Source: Polydactylus sextarius
Lineage: Eukaryota; Chordata; Actinopteri; Polynemidae
Reading direction: 5' to 3'
Assembly: GCA_016801845.1 (NCBI GenBank)
Contig: CM028908.1
Location: 18,076,047-18,140,046 of the forward strand
DNA length: 64,000 nucleotides
Made by a program: the position numbers and the translations under genes. The notes under the pieces were generated by a model, which saw nothing but the letters and a program-made list of their open reading frames with translations, did not search any database and had not been told where the DNA came from. Positions 23,901 through 37,500 of the stretch are shown here, piece after piece; positions within the stretch are counted from its first letter, which is position 1, and each line of letters starts with the position of its first letter.

Positions 23901-26900
23901 ACAAGTTAAAGGAGTTTTTACAGAGCCATTTCTGACCTTGCCACAGGCATTGCAGTGGTGTCGTCTCAGTGTGAGGCTGAAATCAGTGGTACAGTTCATG
24001 CACATCATCACATGAGAAACTGGCACCAGTACAGGAGCAGCTTCACCCAGGGCCATCCACAGCTTCTCACGCGCCTGTTTGGTCAATGTTGAGATGATGT
24101 TCAAATGTTAAAATGAGCAAAATGATATTTGAAGACACAAAGAACAAAGCTGGGTATTACAGCTCAACCATTTTCATTATATGAAAAAACACAGTCTTCT
24201 TTTAACTGATGTGATGAACAAATCTGATGAAGAACTTTTACTGTAGTCACGAGGCAGAACGAAATGTTTTTCTTACCTCGCTGCAGGGTCCGCCAAAGGT
24301 ACAGAGTCCTGCAGCGTGGTCTGCTATAGCTCGACTTAGTGTGTGGAACCAGTCCTCCCTCTCTCCCACCGAACTGAAAGGATACAAATAGAATCAATCA
24401 CACCTGGAACTTTACAAAAAGCCTGAGTTTAAACATCTTGGGTTGTTTTTAATGAGAGAAATCATGCATGAGCCGTAAATAACCACACATTGGTCAGTTC
24501 ACGTTTTTGGCTCATCGATGCTCACCTGGCAGAAAGTGTAATGGTGATGTCGGACACTTCAATTCTTAGACAGTTCAGCACATTGTCTAATACGGGTTTG
24601 CTCACCTGTGTGTGTCAGAGAGATAGGGGCAAAAACACATCAATCCAGTCTGAAAACTTTCTACAGATTGTATTACAGTTGAGCTGAGACTGTCAGAGAA
24701 GTGAAAAGTTGTACCTTCATTCCAGACAGAGATAGTGTGTTTTTAAGCCTGTATTTCCCATCCTGCTGAGGGTAGGTGTACAGCATTATGTCGTTCATCT
24801 GGTGAAGAACACAGAAAGTCAATTAGTGGAAGAGAATGTGAAATAATATTAGTCCTGGGCCCAAAAAGTGATTCTTTGTTATTCAGGTTGTAGTACCTAA
24901 TAATTACCACCAGGTGGCGGCATTACCTTGAGAAAAATATTTAAAACTGAAGCCACATCATTGTTTATTCTTTCTTATTTGAAAAGCAACTTTCTGGGTT
25001 CAGCTACTTAGATTGTGTTTCCTTTCACAGCACTCATGCATGTCTGTGCATCCTGTGTACATTCCCATGTATACACACAACAAAATCAGGCATTACCGTA
25101 CAGAAAGTATTTATTTGCTTGTCAGACTAAAAGTATTGTGATCCTCTGAACATACTAAGAGTCCATTGTGTTATGAGAAGCATTTCATTTCTTCCCAGAC
25201 AAAAGAAATGACATCATTGGTCACACCTAATGTGTGCTCTAAACATCCGCTGGGGCCGTAAAGGCAGCATCCAGGAATTCTCCACCCTGCCCCGGGCTCC
25301 GGGCCTCTCCTCGTCCTCCCAACCTTCTCAGGCTGCACTGAGAACCAGAACTGGGTGGAACCGGCCACCTTCACCACAACAACAACAACACAAACAGCCA
25401 CAGTTACGGGTTCATTGGCTGACTGGCCGAAGACAAAACAGTACATGATAGCCAAGACCCAGCCCTGCCTGCGACCTCTGGGCTGCAGCCACCGCAGTTC
25501 ACCGGCTCCACCCTGCGCTGCTCATTTACTCACAGATTCCTTCCACAGAAATCAAACCGCGTGCCAAGTCGACGGACTACACAAACCGCTTTCTCAAGTG
25601 AGATGCAACATGCACTCCCCCTTGGCACCTTAGACGTGAACTTCTTCAATAGTGGCATTTCAACACATCCTCTAACCCTTCACCTGCTTCACCTGTCTCT
25701 TTCACTCATTGTCTCTGTCCTCTGGCACCTTTCTAGATCTCCATCCTCCCTCTGACCCCCTCTCTCTCTCATCAAAACTGCTCTTTCTCTTTCTTTGAGC
25801 TCAGGCTTTTGACACAGTTGCAGCTTCTCCCTGTCACTGAAGAGAGTGATGGCTTTCATCTTCGCTGTGGCTCAGATTCTCTTTCCTTAAAAGCCAATAA
25901 ATAACACCTGACCCACTGAAACTGTCCACTTCCAAGGAAGAGAATGGCCATATCGCCTTAATAGTCTCGAAGTATCAACCACCATCACTCGATTGCAATA
26001 CAGTTTAATAGGACTGAGAGAATGATGAAGGAGAACAAAACAAAAAACATTAATAAAGCCACAGACAATCCTCACATTATGTCCTGTTTGACTCAACTGG
26101 TATAAGCTAAAATAATAAATGCTGCTCCGGTGGATATGTGGCTCAAGTATAATTCACAACATGAGACAGCAGTGATTAGACATGGAACAATAGACTGGGT
26201 TTCTCTGTTTCACGTTATGTGTTTGTGTAGCACCCCAACCCTCCTCCTCCTCCTCCTGCCTGCATTCTAAGGGTGTCTGGCCTTCACTTTGCTGTCAGTC
26301 CCCTCCCAATACACAGGAAGCCAGCATCCAGTGACCCACACCAAACATCCTGTAAGGAAGTGGGGCCCTGGAAAACAAGTTCTGTGAGGGGAGGAGAGGA
26401 GAAGAGCAGAGAGGGAGGCCCTTGCTAGGTGGGTGTGGTGCCTAGTGGAGGTCTTACAGCCTTGGCCTTGTGCCCCACCGCCACCACCCTCACAACCTCA
26501 CCTACCCTGCTGACAAACCTCCACCCAACATTCCCTCATCTTTGCACATCGCCCTCAGTTTAGCTTTCACCACTGCTTCAGTAATATGGCAGGTGTCTTC
26601 TACTGTAGTGACTCGTGTCAAATCATTGAAGTGAAAGTGTTAAATATGTAAAGCTAGAAATTAGACAAGAAGTGAATGAAATGATGATCGAGACATTTGA
26701 AAATTTGAAAAAGTCTCAAATAAATACTAAGATGTCAGACTACATCACAGAGCTTCAGAAAATATCTGAAACAAGCTAAAACAGAATACATTGTTAGGAA
26801 TAAGATGATTTAAAGTTTTATATTTTGGAAAATCCAATGTGCTTTCTAGCGAAGTATGAGATGAATCTCGTGTCTGTATGTTAAATGAGATTGCAGCAAG

Positions 26901-29757
26901 TGGGCTAAGTTAGCTTAGCATAAATGCTAGAAACAGGGAAACATCTGCCAAGGAGCATCTCTAAAACTTACTAATTAATAAATGAATAACACACTGTATC
27001 TTGTTTATTTAGTCCTTATGATAATATCCAGGGCATCGCTGTATCCTGACAAAAAATACAAACAAAAACAAAAAAGTCTGGCACAGTATCCTTGTTGAAA
27101 CACAAACTGTCTTAATAACAAAAATAAGATATTGTGTAATTAGTGAGGCAGGCAGATTGTCATTTTTTCAGTGTTTGCAACAAAGCCAGGAGAACTTCCT
27201 TCTGCTTCTTTATACTAAACTGATCACCTGTTGGCAAATATAATTTTTAAAAGACATGAAAAGAAAGCTAATTAGTATATTCCCCAAAAATTTCAAACGA
27301 TTATTTTAAAACCATGAAAAAAAAAAAATAGGAAAATATCATTTGAATGGGTTAAAAACTAACTTTTTACACTGTATCTGGTTGGGGACTGAACAAAAAA
27401 AAAAAAAAAAAAAAAAAAGAAATATTACCAGAAACAGGTGTCGCGGCTGTCTGCTTTTCCTTGAGACTTTCATGAGCGTTCCCTCTTTGACAAACATCTG
27501 CCAAAAGAAACATTAAAGTATTGGAGAAACACATTTTAGGTCCTGTGAATGTCCTGAGTGTTCAGATTCACATTGAAGAACAATGTGTCAATGTGTTTTT
27601 ATAGTAATGCTGTCCAGATGTAGCAAGACGGTGCTCACCCTTCCGGGCTTCAGGAGATCCCTCTTGCCTTTCACACTGTACTCTATGTGGACCAGACGCA
27701 GCAAGTTTTCCTGCGGGAAAAGAAGAAAAAGCAGAGAGATGGCAGGAGATTATCCACTGATGGATGCGAGAGAAGATAGACAATGAAACTGGCCCTGTCT
27801 GTACGTGAATGAAAGGGAGGGAGAGCGGAAAAGGATGTGATACTGAAAACTGAATAGTAGGGACAGAGATAGTGGGAGCCTGTGTTTCCACTGTCTGTCA
27901 ACTAGTGCATGTGCATAGACGAGAAAACAAAACACACGGTGTGATAAACAGAGTCAAGCCAAAATGAGGGGCAGGGGATCTTGACAGTGAGAAGCAAGGG
28001 AGACAGCGGGGGAGGCTTTATTATCTCCATGGGCAGCTCATGTTTGTGGTTGGGGTGGGGGTGAACCGTGTCCACTCTTACACTGCTTTCTTTGTAAAGA
28101 TACACCTGGGACTTTCTGTTGACATCATCTCTCCTTACCCCTTTGCGTTAATCAGCACACTGTGGAGGCCAGCGCCAAAGAGGGATAGACCTCTCCTTCA
28201 CTCCAGTGTGTCATTTAGAAGAAGGATTCATACATAGGAAAAACCTCAGGGGTCTAACTTGTTCACACTTAATCTCCATCTGAAAATTGCTCTTTCATTG
28301 CCAAGCAGAATATAAAGACACGTCTCAGTAACGGTAGCTCAGGGCTGTGAATATGTCAAACTCGACAAGAGCGCAACTGGCTGAATGTAAACACATGGGG
28401 TGTATCCAGACAAAACTCACCCCCTGTTTCAGATTGTCATTGGCCTGGTCCGCCACCTCGGACACGATCACCAAGGCAGCTGCAACACAAACACAGAAAG
28501 AAAGAGACAGATTTATGCGCAACTGACTTCAATAAAGACACTCAGTGGCTGTGACTCAACAACTCGGCCACGATACATGTCGAGCAGCTGCAGTGGTTTT
28601 GTGTGTGTGTGTTTGTGTGTGACAGTGTGTCTTTAGTGAAATGCAAAGGATTATAGGAGGTTTAACCTTGCGTGTCCTCATATTCTTTTGAGTCAGGAGA
28701 GAGGTTGTTAAGGTAATCTGGAGGAAAAAAAGAGAAAAAAGTAGTCAAGGGATGAATAAGTGGTATTGAAAGTGACTTTTTTTTTTTTTTTTTAAATACT
28801 CTCTAATGATTACTAAGAAAAAGTTTTTTTTAATACTCTCTGAGAAAAGAAGCTCATTCGGTGCACTAAAGTGATTGCCGCAATATTCAGTAAAAACAAC
28901 ACTGGCTTGCTTTTTTAGAGCCTTTATGCATATGGAAGTGAATTACCTGTGAGGAGCATTCGATACTGAAGTACTCTCACTATGACCTGCAGCAGCTGGT
29001 GCTTCAGTGGGACTTCAGCTTCTTCTGGCCCTCGTTTCTGTACACAAACACATAAATACCAAGCATTTAAACTGTAGAGAAGCAATGTATCAATATCACA
29101 CACCTTCATGTTTACCATGTTTGACACATATGGTAAAGGTGCTTCAAAACTTGTCTCATTCACATCAAGTATGCTTGAACTTGACTTATCCTATTTTATA
29201 ATCCATTTTTTTTATATCATGATGATAAAGGCACAAATATTACAATGTCAGATCCAGCCCTGCGTGTACCACATATGACGAGGCTTTTATTAGTTTTCTG
29301 AAATTGAAATGTTTATCGCTAAAATCTAATTTCTGCTGAATAGAACTGTAGCAAATTACACTCTCATTATTCTATTGACTCCTCTGTGTCCCCCAAACCA
29401 AACCCACAAAACCACAGTTCTAGATGTCTCTATAATTCGATGCTGCAAGTCAAGGTCACAAGTGACCAAAGGGAACACTGTCGGCTAGGCTGACCTTCAC
29501 ACATCTCTCCTGTGCAAAAAAAGCCCTGAACAACTCCCATTCTTCTTCTCAGAGCACTCATTTGCAGGTGAAAGGGGACAGAAATTGGCACGATCAAAGA
29601 GAGCTTTAGAAAATCAATCAGGACCTAATTGTCTCTGACAGGTATTTATGCCCTGAGCGGTAGAGGAGCAACGGGGGACTGGATGCACACACACACATAT
29701 ATATATATGCACATGCACACACACTCATATATTAACACACACACACACACATGCGCG

Positions 29758-29793
<36 letters not shown>

Positions 29794-31501
29794 GTCTTTT
29801 CTAATCCAATGAAGTCCTTCCCTTCATTAGAGAGGCACAGATATCACCCTGCGGGAAGCAACATCTTCATCTTATTTACACTGCACACATACACTCACAC
29901 ACCAACGGGAACCCATACAGAGACACTTTCAACTCACCTCAGACACGTTCGCAGACACACACACAAAATATGTCATGGATACACACCTGCACACATGCTT
30001 AAATTCAAGCATGCACACACACACACAGACCTTTGGCTGGGGATGAGAAAACAACGATTGGGCCTTTGAAGAGGAGAGAAACAGGAGTTTTACACACCTC
30101 TCTTTGTCTTCATTATCACAGTCTGCAGCGCAGAAGCCATAAGTAAAAAAAAGGGCTGGTGTCTGCTTTAATGAGCAGCCGTTTATCTGTAGTTGACTCT
30201 CTTTCTTCTTCTGTCTCAGTATCTTTTTCTCTCAAACTTTGGTTCTCAGCAGCAACCTCTAATTGAGTTTCTATCACTTTCCTCCCTCCTGCTCTCATTT
30301 CCTCTCCTGATCACTGCATCGAGCACAATAATAACCAGGTCTTCATTATTAAAGCTGCTTGGCTTCTGCACATCCGTTCGCCTCAAGTGTTGCTTGTAAA
30401 CTGTCATCCAATTGACACTTGTTCAGAGGAAGTGGCTTTCCAGAGATGGTAATTAGCGTGTGGTTTGTTTGGGTGAGCGAGCCAAAATGGAGGAGGAGAG
30501 AGGTGGTAGTGTGTGATGCCTCGTGCTGGGAGATAAACACATACACACACACATACACATGCACGGCCAAACAAACACACCTTTCAGGCTCCGTCACGGC
30601 CAGCTGATTTGCCGCCTGTACACACACACACACACACACACACAACTGATCTAATTGGGGAGTTGTAAAGGAGGCTGCTTCTCTAATTAGCTTCTGTCTG
30701 CCTCATTGCCCAGCTGCCTTTACAAGGAATTCACTCCATCGCTCTTTCCCTCTATCGCTCTCTGTCCACCTGCTGCACAGCCTCCTCTTCTCCCCCTGGG
30801 CTTCTCGCACCAAAGAAAACACACAGTCTTTACACAAACTCAGGCCATGACATGAATATGAATCCAAGCCGGAGAGCTCTTGAAAGTGATTTCAGGAAAC
30901 AAGTTTCACAAGATCCACACAATTTGTGTACAGACATGCCCCTGTAAAACAATCATCACAAATACACAGATGCACAAACATGCTCACACATAGGACAAAC
31001 ACAAACACACACATATATGTTCACACACCACAATGTGTCGGCCAGTGTTTATAGATGGTTCTGTAAACAAGCTACTGGCTGTGGAGAGGAGGCTTTAATC
31101 CTGTAAGGGTCTAGCTCTGATCTGATCAAGGTCTTAGGCTACTTCATCACTGTCATCACCACCTCCACAATGAAATTACTACCACTTATACAGCTGGACT
31201 GGCTTGTAGCAGTAAAGGTGGAGGAACGAGGAGAAGAGAGGAAGGAAAGTTGTTGAGGGAGTTGATGGTTGCAAATGCTGAAGAATTAAGTGTTTGTATA
31301 CGACTCCTAAGAAGAATAATGATTTAAGAAATGTTACAAAACCACCAGATAAATGACTTTTGTCCCTCTCAGTAGAATCCACACTGCATCGTGTGACCTC
31401 TTCCAATCCTCTTTGCTCTCTGGGCCCTCCCTCTCTCTCATTACAGAGGGGTCATACACACCAAGCAACTCCCATGATAGTGATCCGATATAGCACAGCA
31501 T

Positions 31502-31568
<67 letters not shown>

Positions 31569-34500
31569 AGGACAGGCCCCAGGTTACAGACTTATTTGTA
31601 ATATGGGAACCTTAAATACATATATGCAGTGACTCTGATGTGGTGAATCTTCCAATGCACAGAGAAAAGGTTATTGAATACGCCTCTGGGTGTTGATTTT
31701 AGAGTTGTGAGATGAAACAGTTTTTACATGAATTCCCTTGAGATTTCCTCAAGATGTTCCTGGTATAATGTGTTCAATAGGCCAAAAACGTATTTTGTGA
31801 GATCACTGTGACCTTTGACTCACAAAATTGAGTTAATCTTTACGTCCAATTGAATGTTTGTACCAAATTTGAAGAAATGACCTCAAGATATTATTGTGAT
31901 ATTACATTTACAAGACATAATGCCTCAGGCTATTGCTGTTACTGTATTACAGGCATGCAAAACTATCCCAATTCTCTTCTAGACTGTGATTAAGTCTGAC
32001 CTGGGTCCTTAAATTAGATAATATCCTTTCATGCTCTTATCCTTTGTTGCAAATCAACCCATTTATGGCCGCTGCAGGTAGCCATTAATGGTTTATGTAG
32101 TGAGAAAGGAGACTCATGATGTCACCGTCATGAGGCTTAAAAGAAGAGGAATATAATTGACTTTGATCAAGGTGGCCAAGAGCAAAATTACTGGCTGACG
32201 TAGTCCAAGTGTGAAAACATGCTGTAAGATAGTAAAGGTTAGTGTTTACTGAACATGACGACAGCTTGGAATCCTCATCTCTCACCTCCACTCTTTTCTA
32301 TTTACATTAGTTCCACTACAGTCTGGCAGAGACCAAGTCTCTCCAAGAAGGGGCAGCTGCCACTGAATATTCATGAGCGTAGACAGTTGGTGCCTTGTCC
32401 AGTTGCTTTTCTTATCAAACTAGAAACGCCCGAAACCACTGTGTCAGAATCAGAGTGCAGCACTGAGCTGATAATGCATGAATCTGTGTGAAAAGGTGCT
32501 GAGTTGAACAGGTAACTGGGGGAAAATTAAACTTTAATACAATCATAATAGGCACAGAAATGATCTCTATTATTAACATGAATGCACATAGTTTAAATTA
32601 CCCAACAAGGAGTGAATAATTTTTACTCAGGGTGACCTGTGTCACACACAAAGCAGTTTTATCTGTGTGAGTGGTGAATCAATTGTATAGATGCAGCACA
32701 TACAGCCATATGGAAATGAGAAATCTATTGCTATATCTCCTTGGTTTTATCTATGAGCTCTATTAATATCCTGTCTTTTAGTTAAAATAGAGAGTTGTAT
32801 TGTTACCAGCTCAGGCTGCTGAGATAGACACATCTCCATTCAACAAATCGATAAAGTGCTGATTAGGTCCAGGAACCCAACTCATGGACACTGTGGTGAT
32901 ATTAAGCAGAGTCTTCGCTGAATTTTGATCCCTTTACTCAAATCCTGCTCTCTATCCATCAAGGAATTGTATTTGATGTTGTGTGGATATAAAACATGTG
33001 AACATGACAGTGAAAGGTCAGTCCCATGGAGAGGAGCAGGATAGAGAGGGTTTAGAAAGGCCAGTATCTCCCTGTGGAAGCTGGGTGACAAAAATATAAG
33101 TTGAGAGCTGCTGAGTGAGTGCCAGGGGAAATACCAGGTTCGATCTCTGCTCCGAGAAAACACCTAAAAGGCTTCACGTTCCCTCCACAAACATGGAAAC
33201 TGAACCTGAGATTTAAATATGCGACTGTCAAAACACTTCTCCCAGTTCCACTTTTAGGAGTGTCTCTGGGAATCGTGCTAAGATCCAAACCCAAAGTTAT
33301 TTAACTTAATCTGTTTATAATACAAACTAATGAAAACACCCAAAAGACTGTTGGCAATGGTCACAGCAACAACATCTTATTAACTGGTCAAGTTCTAGCC
33401 TTTGTCTGACATCTTACCTCAAATTTCTTGACAATGCTGGCGAAGGCTGGGTTGTTCCTGCAGCTCTCCTCCAGTAAGGACATGCTGCGGTCATACTCCG
33501 AGATGTAGGTGTCAAACACATCAAAGTTCTCTCGACGAGACAGAATCACATCGACCACCCTTTGGCTGTCCTCCCTTCACAAAGAGAAATATCAAAGATG
33601 AAGTACTTTCTATTTATGTACCTACAGTTAACATTTGTGATTTGAAATGAAACACACTGTTTACTTTCTTGCTGTAACAAGAAGATCATATCTCATATCT
33701 GTCAAATCAGTTGACAGCCAGTTGCTTGTTAGTTTAGCTTAGCACAAAGACAGTCAAGAAGAGGACACAGCAAGTAAGACATAGCTCAGTACTTTTACTA
33801 CTTGGCTTTTGTATAAATGAAGCAAACAAGATAAAATAGTCAAGTGAGCTTTAGAAGTGCTGGCAGGCAGACTCTGCTATATTCAGACAGTGCCTAAGCT
33901 AGCCGTTACCTTGTTCCCACTTTTTATGCTAAGATAAGCTAAGTTAACCAGTCTGAATTTAGTAAAGTTGGCATAGATCTGTTGATCTAGGTTTTGGCAA
34001 GATAGATGCAAAGTTTTGGGCTTTTGCAGGACAGCAAATTTGATTAATATATAACTATTTTTTGCATGATCTGCCACTGAATATAAGCCCTACCCTTAGA
34101 AGATGTTCAATGACTCTCTCAGAGCCACATCACTGTGGTTGGGCTTTCTGCCATACAAGGCCTTTGGTTGAATAGGGCCCACTCCAATCGTTACATCTAT
34201 CCTGCTAGGCATTTTAAAACAGGATTAGGACACTGTGGAGTAGCTATTAAGGCCACAGTGGAGAATTAATTTTTTTGTTTCAACAATTTATATGAGTGAG
34301 AGTACACAGTATAAAATAATATAACCCGAGGGCATCAACTGCGCTGAACAGGCCACAGCGCCATTATCAGTATTGCATGCAGAGTTTCTTACCACTGACT
34401 GAGGCGATCCTCCAGCTCAGTAAGGATGCTGCTGTGGAGGGTGTAGACCTGAGGAAGCACACCCAGTATTTCCTTCAGCCTCTGCTCCTCCAGCACTGGC

Positions 34501-37500
34501 TCCCCATCCACACCAACAGTGTCAGTCACCGCTGATCTAAAATCCTGCACACAGGAGTTATTTAGACAGATTGTTTTTTTTTTTTGTTTGTTTTTTTTTT
34601 AAATAAGCAGAAACAAACCACAGAGGAGTGGAGGAAATGATTGTAAGGATGGAAGGTGGAAAGGAAAGGCATAGAGGAATGAGGAATGAACAGGGGGAGA
34701 AAAATGGAAGGAAGGAAGGTCAGATCCTCCTAAACATCCTTCCTGCCACCCTGCCTTCATATCACCTCAGTGCTTTGGGTTCTGTCCAGACATTCAGGAA
34801 AGGCGGCACTGCTTGCACAAGAGTTACACACCAGGTGTTGTTGCATAATGACCTTGGTGCTTAATGACACAATGCTGTTTTCTACATAGTCCCCACTATT
34901 CATCTCTCTGTAGACAAGGACCTGGATATTTAAGTCCATTGAGGTCCATTCAGCACACATAAAGCATGTGCAACAGGCCTTAATAGCTGTAGAGTCAGTG
35001 ACTAAGAGGACTAATATGAGGAGTTATGGCACATGGGAATGAAAAACCACGGCGGAGGTTATTACTCTCAGCAAATGAAGACAAAAAAAATAAAATAAAT
35101 GTTAGGTGGTGTGGACATTCTTAAAAAATGTCAGTTCTCTCTGTGGGCAAGGAAACTAGCATCATATATAAAGCCTTGATGTGTCTTTAAGGGATAAGTT
35201 GTCTGGAGCCTGTCTATTTCTGTTCTGGCCACAGCATGGACATAAAACAAACAGAGACGTCCCAGTTGGACACGAGATAATGTGGTGACACCGAGCGCCT
35301 CTGAACACGCTATTCATCAAATACGATCGATCACGTATGAGTTAACATTCATCATGTCTGCCGGGGAGAAGAACAGCTACTTTAACGACTCTGGTTGACT
35401 CTGTCTCCCAGGTTACAAACACCCACCCACCCACCCACACACACACTCACACACTCACACCCAAAAAATGCATGCAGATCCATGAAAGTGATGTGCTTTT
35501 ACTTTCCATTTCTCTTCACCTTATCCCTATTTTTCTCACGTAAGGCAGGTCAAGAAGCAATATTAAGCAGTTGGCTGAGCAACCAGTCATGTTCTGTTAT
35601 AAGTCAGCACAGAAAATCTGTTCAGAGGTCACGGGTTACAAACAAGAACAAAATAATAAGTCTGAGCCTCATATGTTGAAGCCGTTATAGGGAAAACCCT
35701 TTAGAAGAGGAGCACGGCCTCCCTTCCTATGTGGAGACAGGGTCTGGAAATTCTTTGTATTCTTGTTATTCCTTATCAAACAATGGAACAATAGCTCATG
35801 TGTGCCTCTCACTTAACGCTGCTCCTGTGTATTTTTTTCCCCCCTAAACTGTGTGTTTGTGCATGTTGTGCTGCTGGAGTGTTTCCCAGCTGAATTTCTC
35901 AGTTTCATGCTAATTATGACATGAATCTACATCAAACAGTAACTAATATCTGGACACATCATTGTCTGATGTTTGAACACTAATAAGAGCCCAACGTTGT
36001 ACTTATGCATTATGCAGCAGCATGTTTTAAAAGTCTCTCAATGTCACCTATTAAAGGTGGCAGAAAGATTCAATTGGGTTATGTAGTAACACTGAGGAGG
36101 AGCACAAGCCAAAGATATACAGGAAGAATGTGTGAAAACACACAATTTAAACTGAAAAACAGCTCAAGCGTTACTTTGAAATGAATGTCAAAATGTCACC
36201 TCTGACACCCTGCTACTCATATCAACTCGCAGCATATGTTCCTGTCTATACTTTGGCAAACAGCGACTAATTACAATAATTGAGCATCATGATGAGATGG
36301 GAGATTCATTGTCATTAGAGGAGTGTGTTGTATAATATTTGCATTAGTTGATGTTTAATGGCATTAAATCGCAGCTGAAAAGCAGCTGCTTTGTACTCAC
36401 AGTAGGCTTCCATAAATCACAGCGAGGGGAACACATAAGAAATTCAGGTTATGACCTTATTCAAGGTTATAAGGTACAGGCTGACTGATGGGCTTCTCTG
36501 GGTTCAATGACTCTTCCTGTCAGATTTGTACTGGCAGCCATCACTGTAATAGCAAGTTTCACACACTCTTCTCTTAAAGGTGTTGCCTCAGTTGTCCTTT
36601 AAGCTTTTCCTTTTGGATCAAAATGAAATTATGGTATAAAACGCTTTGGTGTCCACAGTTAGATTGTCCTTCCTTGTTCCCAACACAGCAGGTGCATGGT
36701 CTTGTTTTGACAGATAGTGAGAGAAATGATGGAAATGGATGACAACAGATGGGTGTGATGCATCACCGACCTCTAGAGTTTGACACAGCTCACCTTTAAA
36801 TTCCCAATCCTGAATTAACTATACTTGTTCCTATACTGAGTGGGGAACGCTCAGTTCTATAGCCAACCTCACATTCTGTATCCAGTATAATCTACTTTAT
36901 ATAAAAGGCTGCAGCAGCCTTTTCATGACCTTTAAGTAGCAGGTTTCCAGGCGCATTGCTTGTGTATCTACACACTTAATAGTATCAGTTGAGTAAGGAT
37001 ACAAGGAAAGCATCAGTTAGAGCGCCTGGTGTACACACGATACGTCATCTTACAACTGACCACACCAGAGTACATGTCAACTTTGTCAAGACCAGGAAGT
37101 TAATCTTGCTGCAACAACATTGATAAACCTGAGCAGAGCCTTATAACGAGGTGTAGGGGGGAGAGAGGAGACAGAGACTCTGGAGCAGACACACAGGATA
37201 TGATGTTATCAGCAGGTTTTCAAGAAAGTTCAATAGACTATGAAGCAGGAGACATTTAAAGCTAATGTGACATGACAACAAAGGTTTTCTTACTTCTTGA
37301 AGGTGTTTCATGGCGCTGACGTGTCTGCAAAACAGAACAGAAGCACAAGATTTATTTAAACAGTTAAAAGGAATTTACAACCTTATACACAACTGCATTA
37401 ATCTTACAAGACTCATTAAATTCCTTAAATTATGCATGATGGGAAAACTATATCAGAAAAGTGGTTAAGTGTGCAGTGGGAGCAGGGACAAGGCTGTGGT

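Larger units (their letters stand above)
24799..27428 (-). other. fgd5: fgd5 intron between two PH1 exons
   Basis: 2.6 kb. It holds a CTCF-like site, an unexplained GC-rich block at about 25230-25560, a GC-rich segment with clustered ETS-type GGAA cores near 26310-26362, an old interspersed repeat (26800-27310) and an A-run at 27396-27418. Confidence 0.85.
29038..33417 (-). other. fgd5: fgd5 intron within the DH domain
   Basis: 4.4 kb without exons. Dense CA-rich simple repeats occur at 29683-29787, 30619-30644 and 31502-31563, and a degraded interspersed repeat at about 31725-31920. A TC/CT-rich stretch lies around 30700-30800. Confidence 0.85.
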
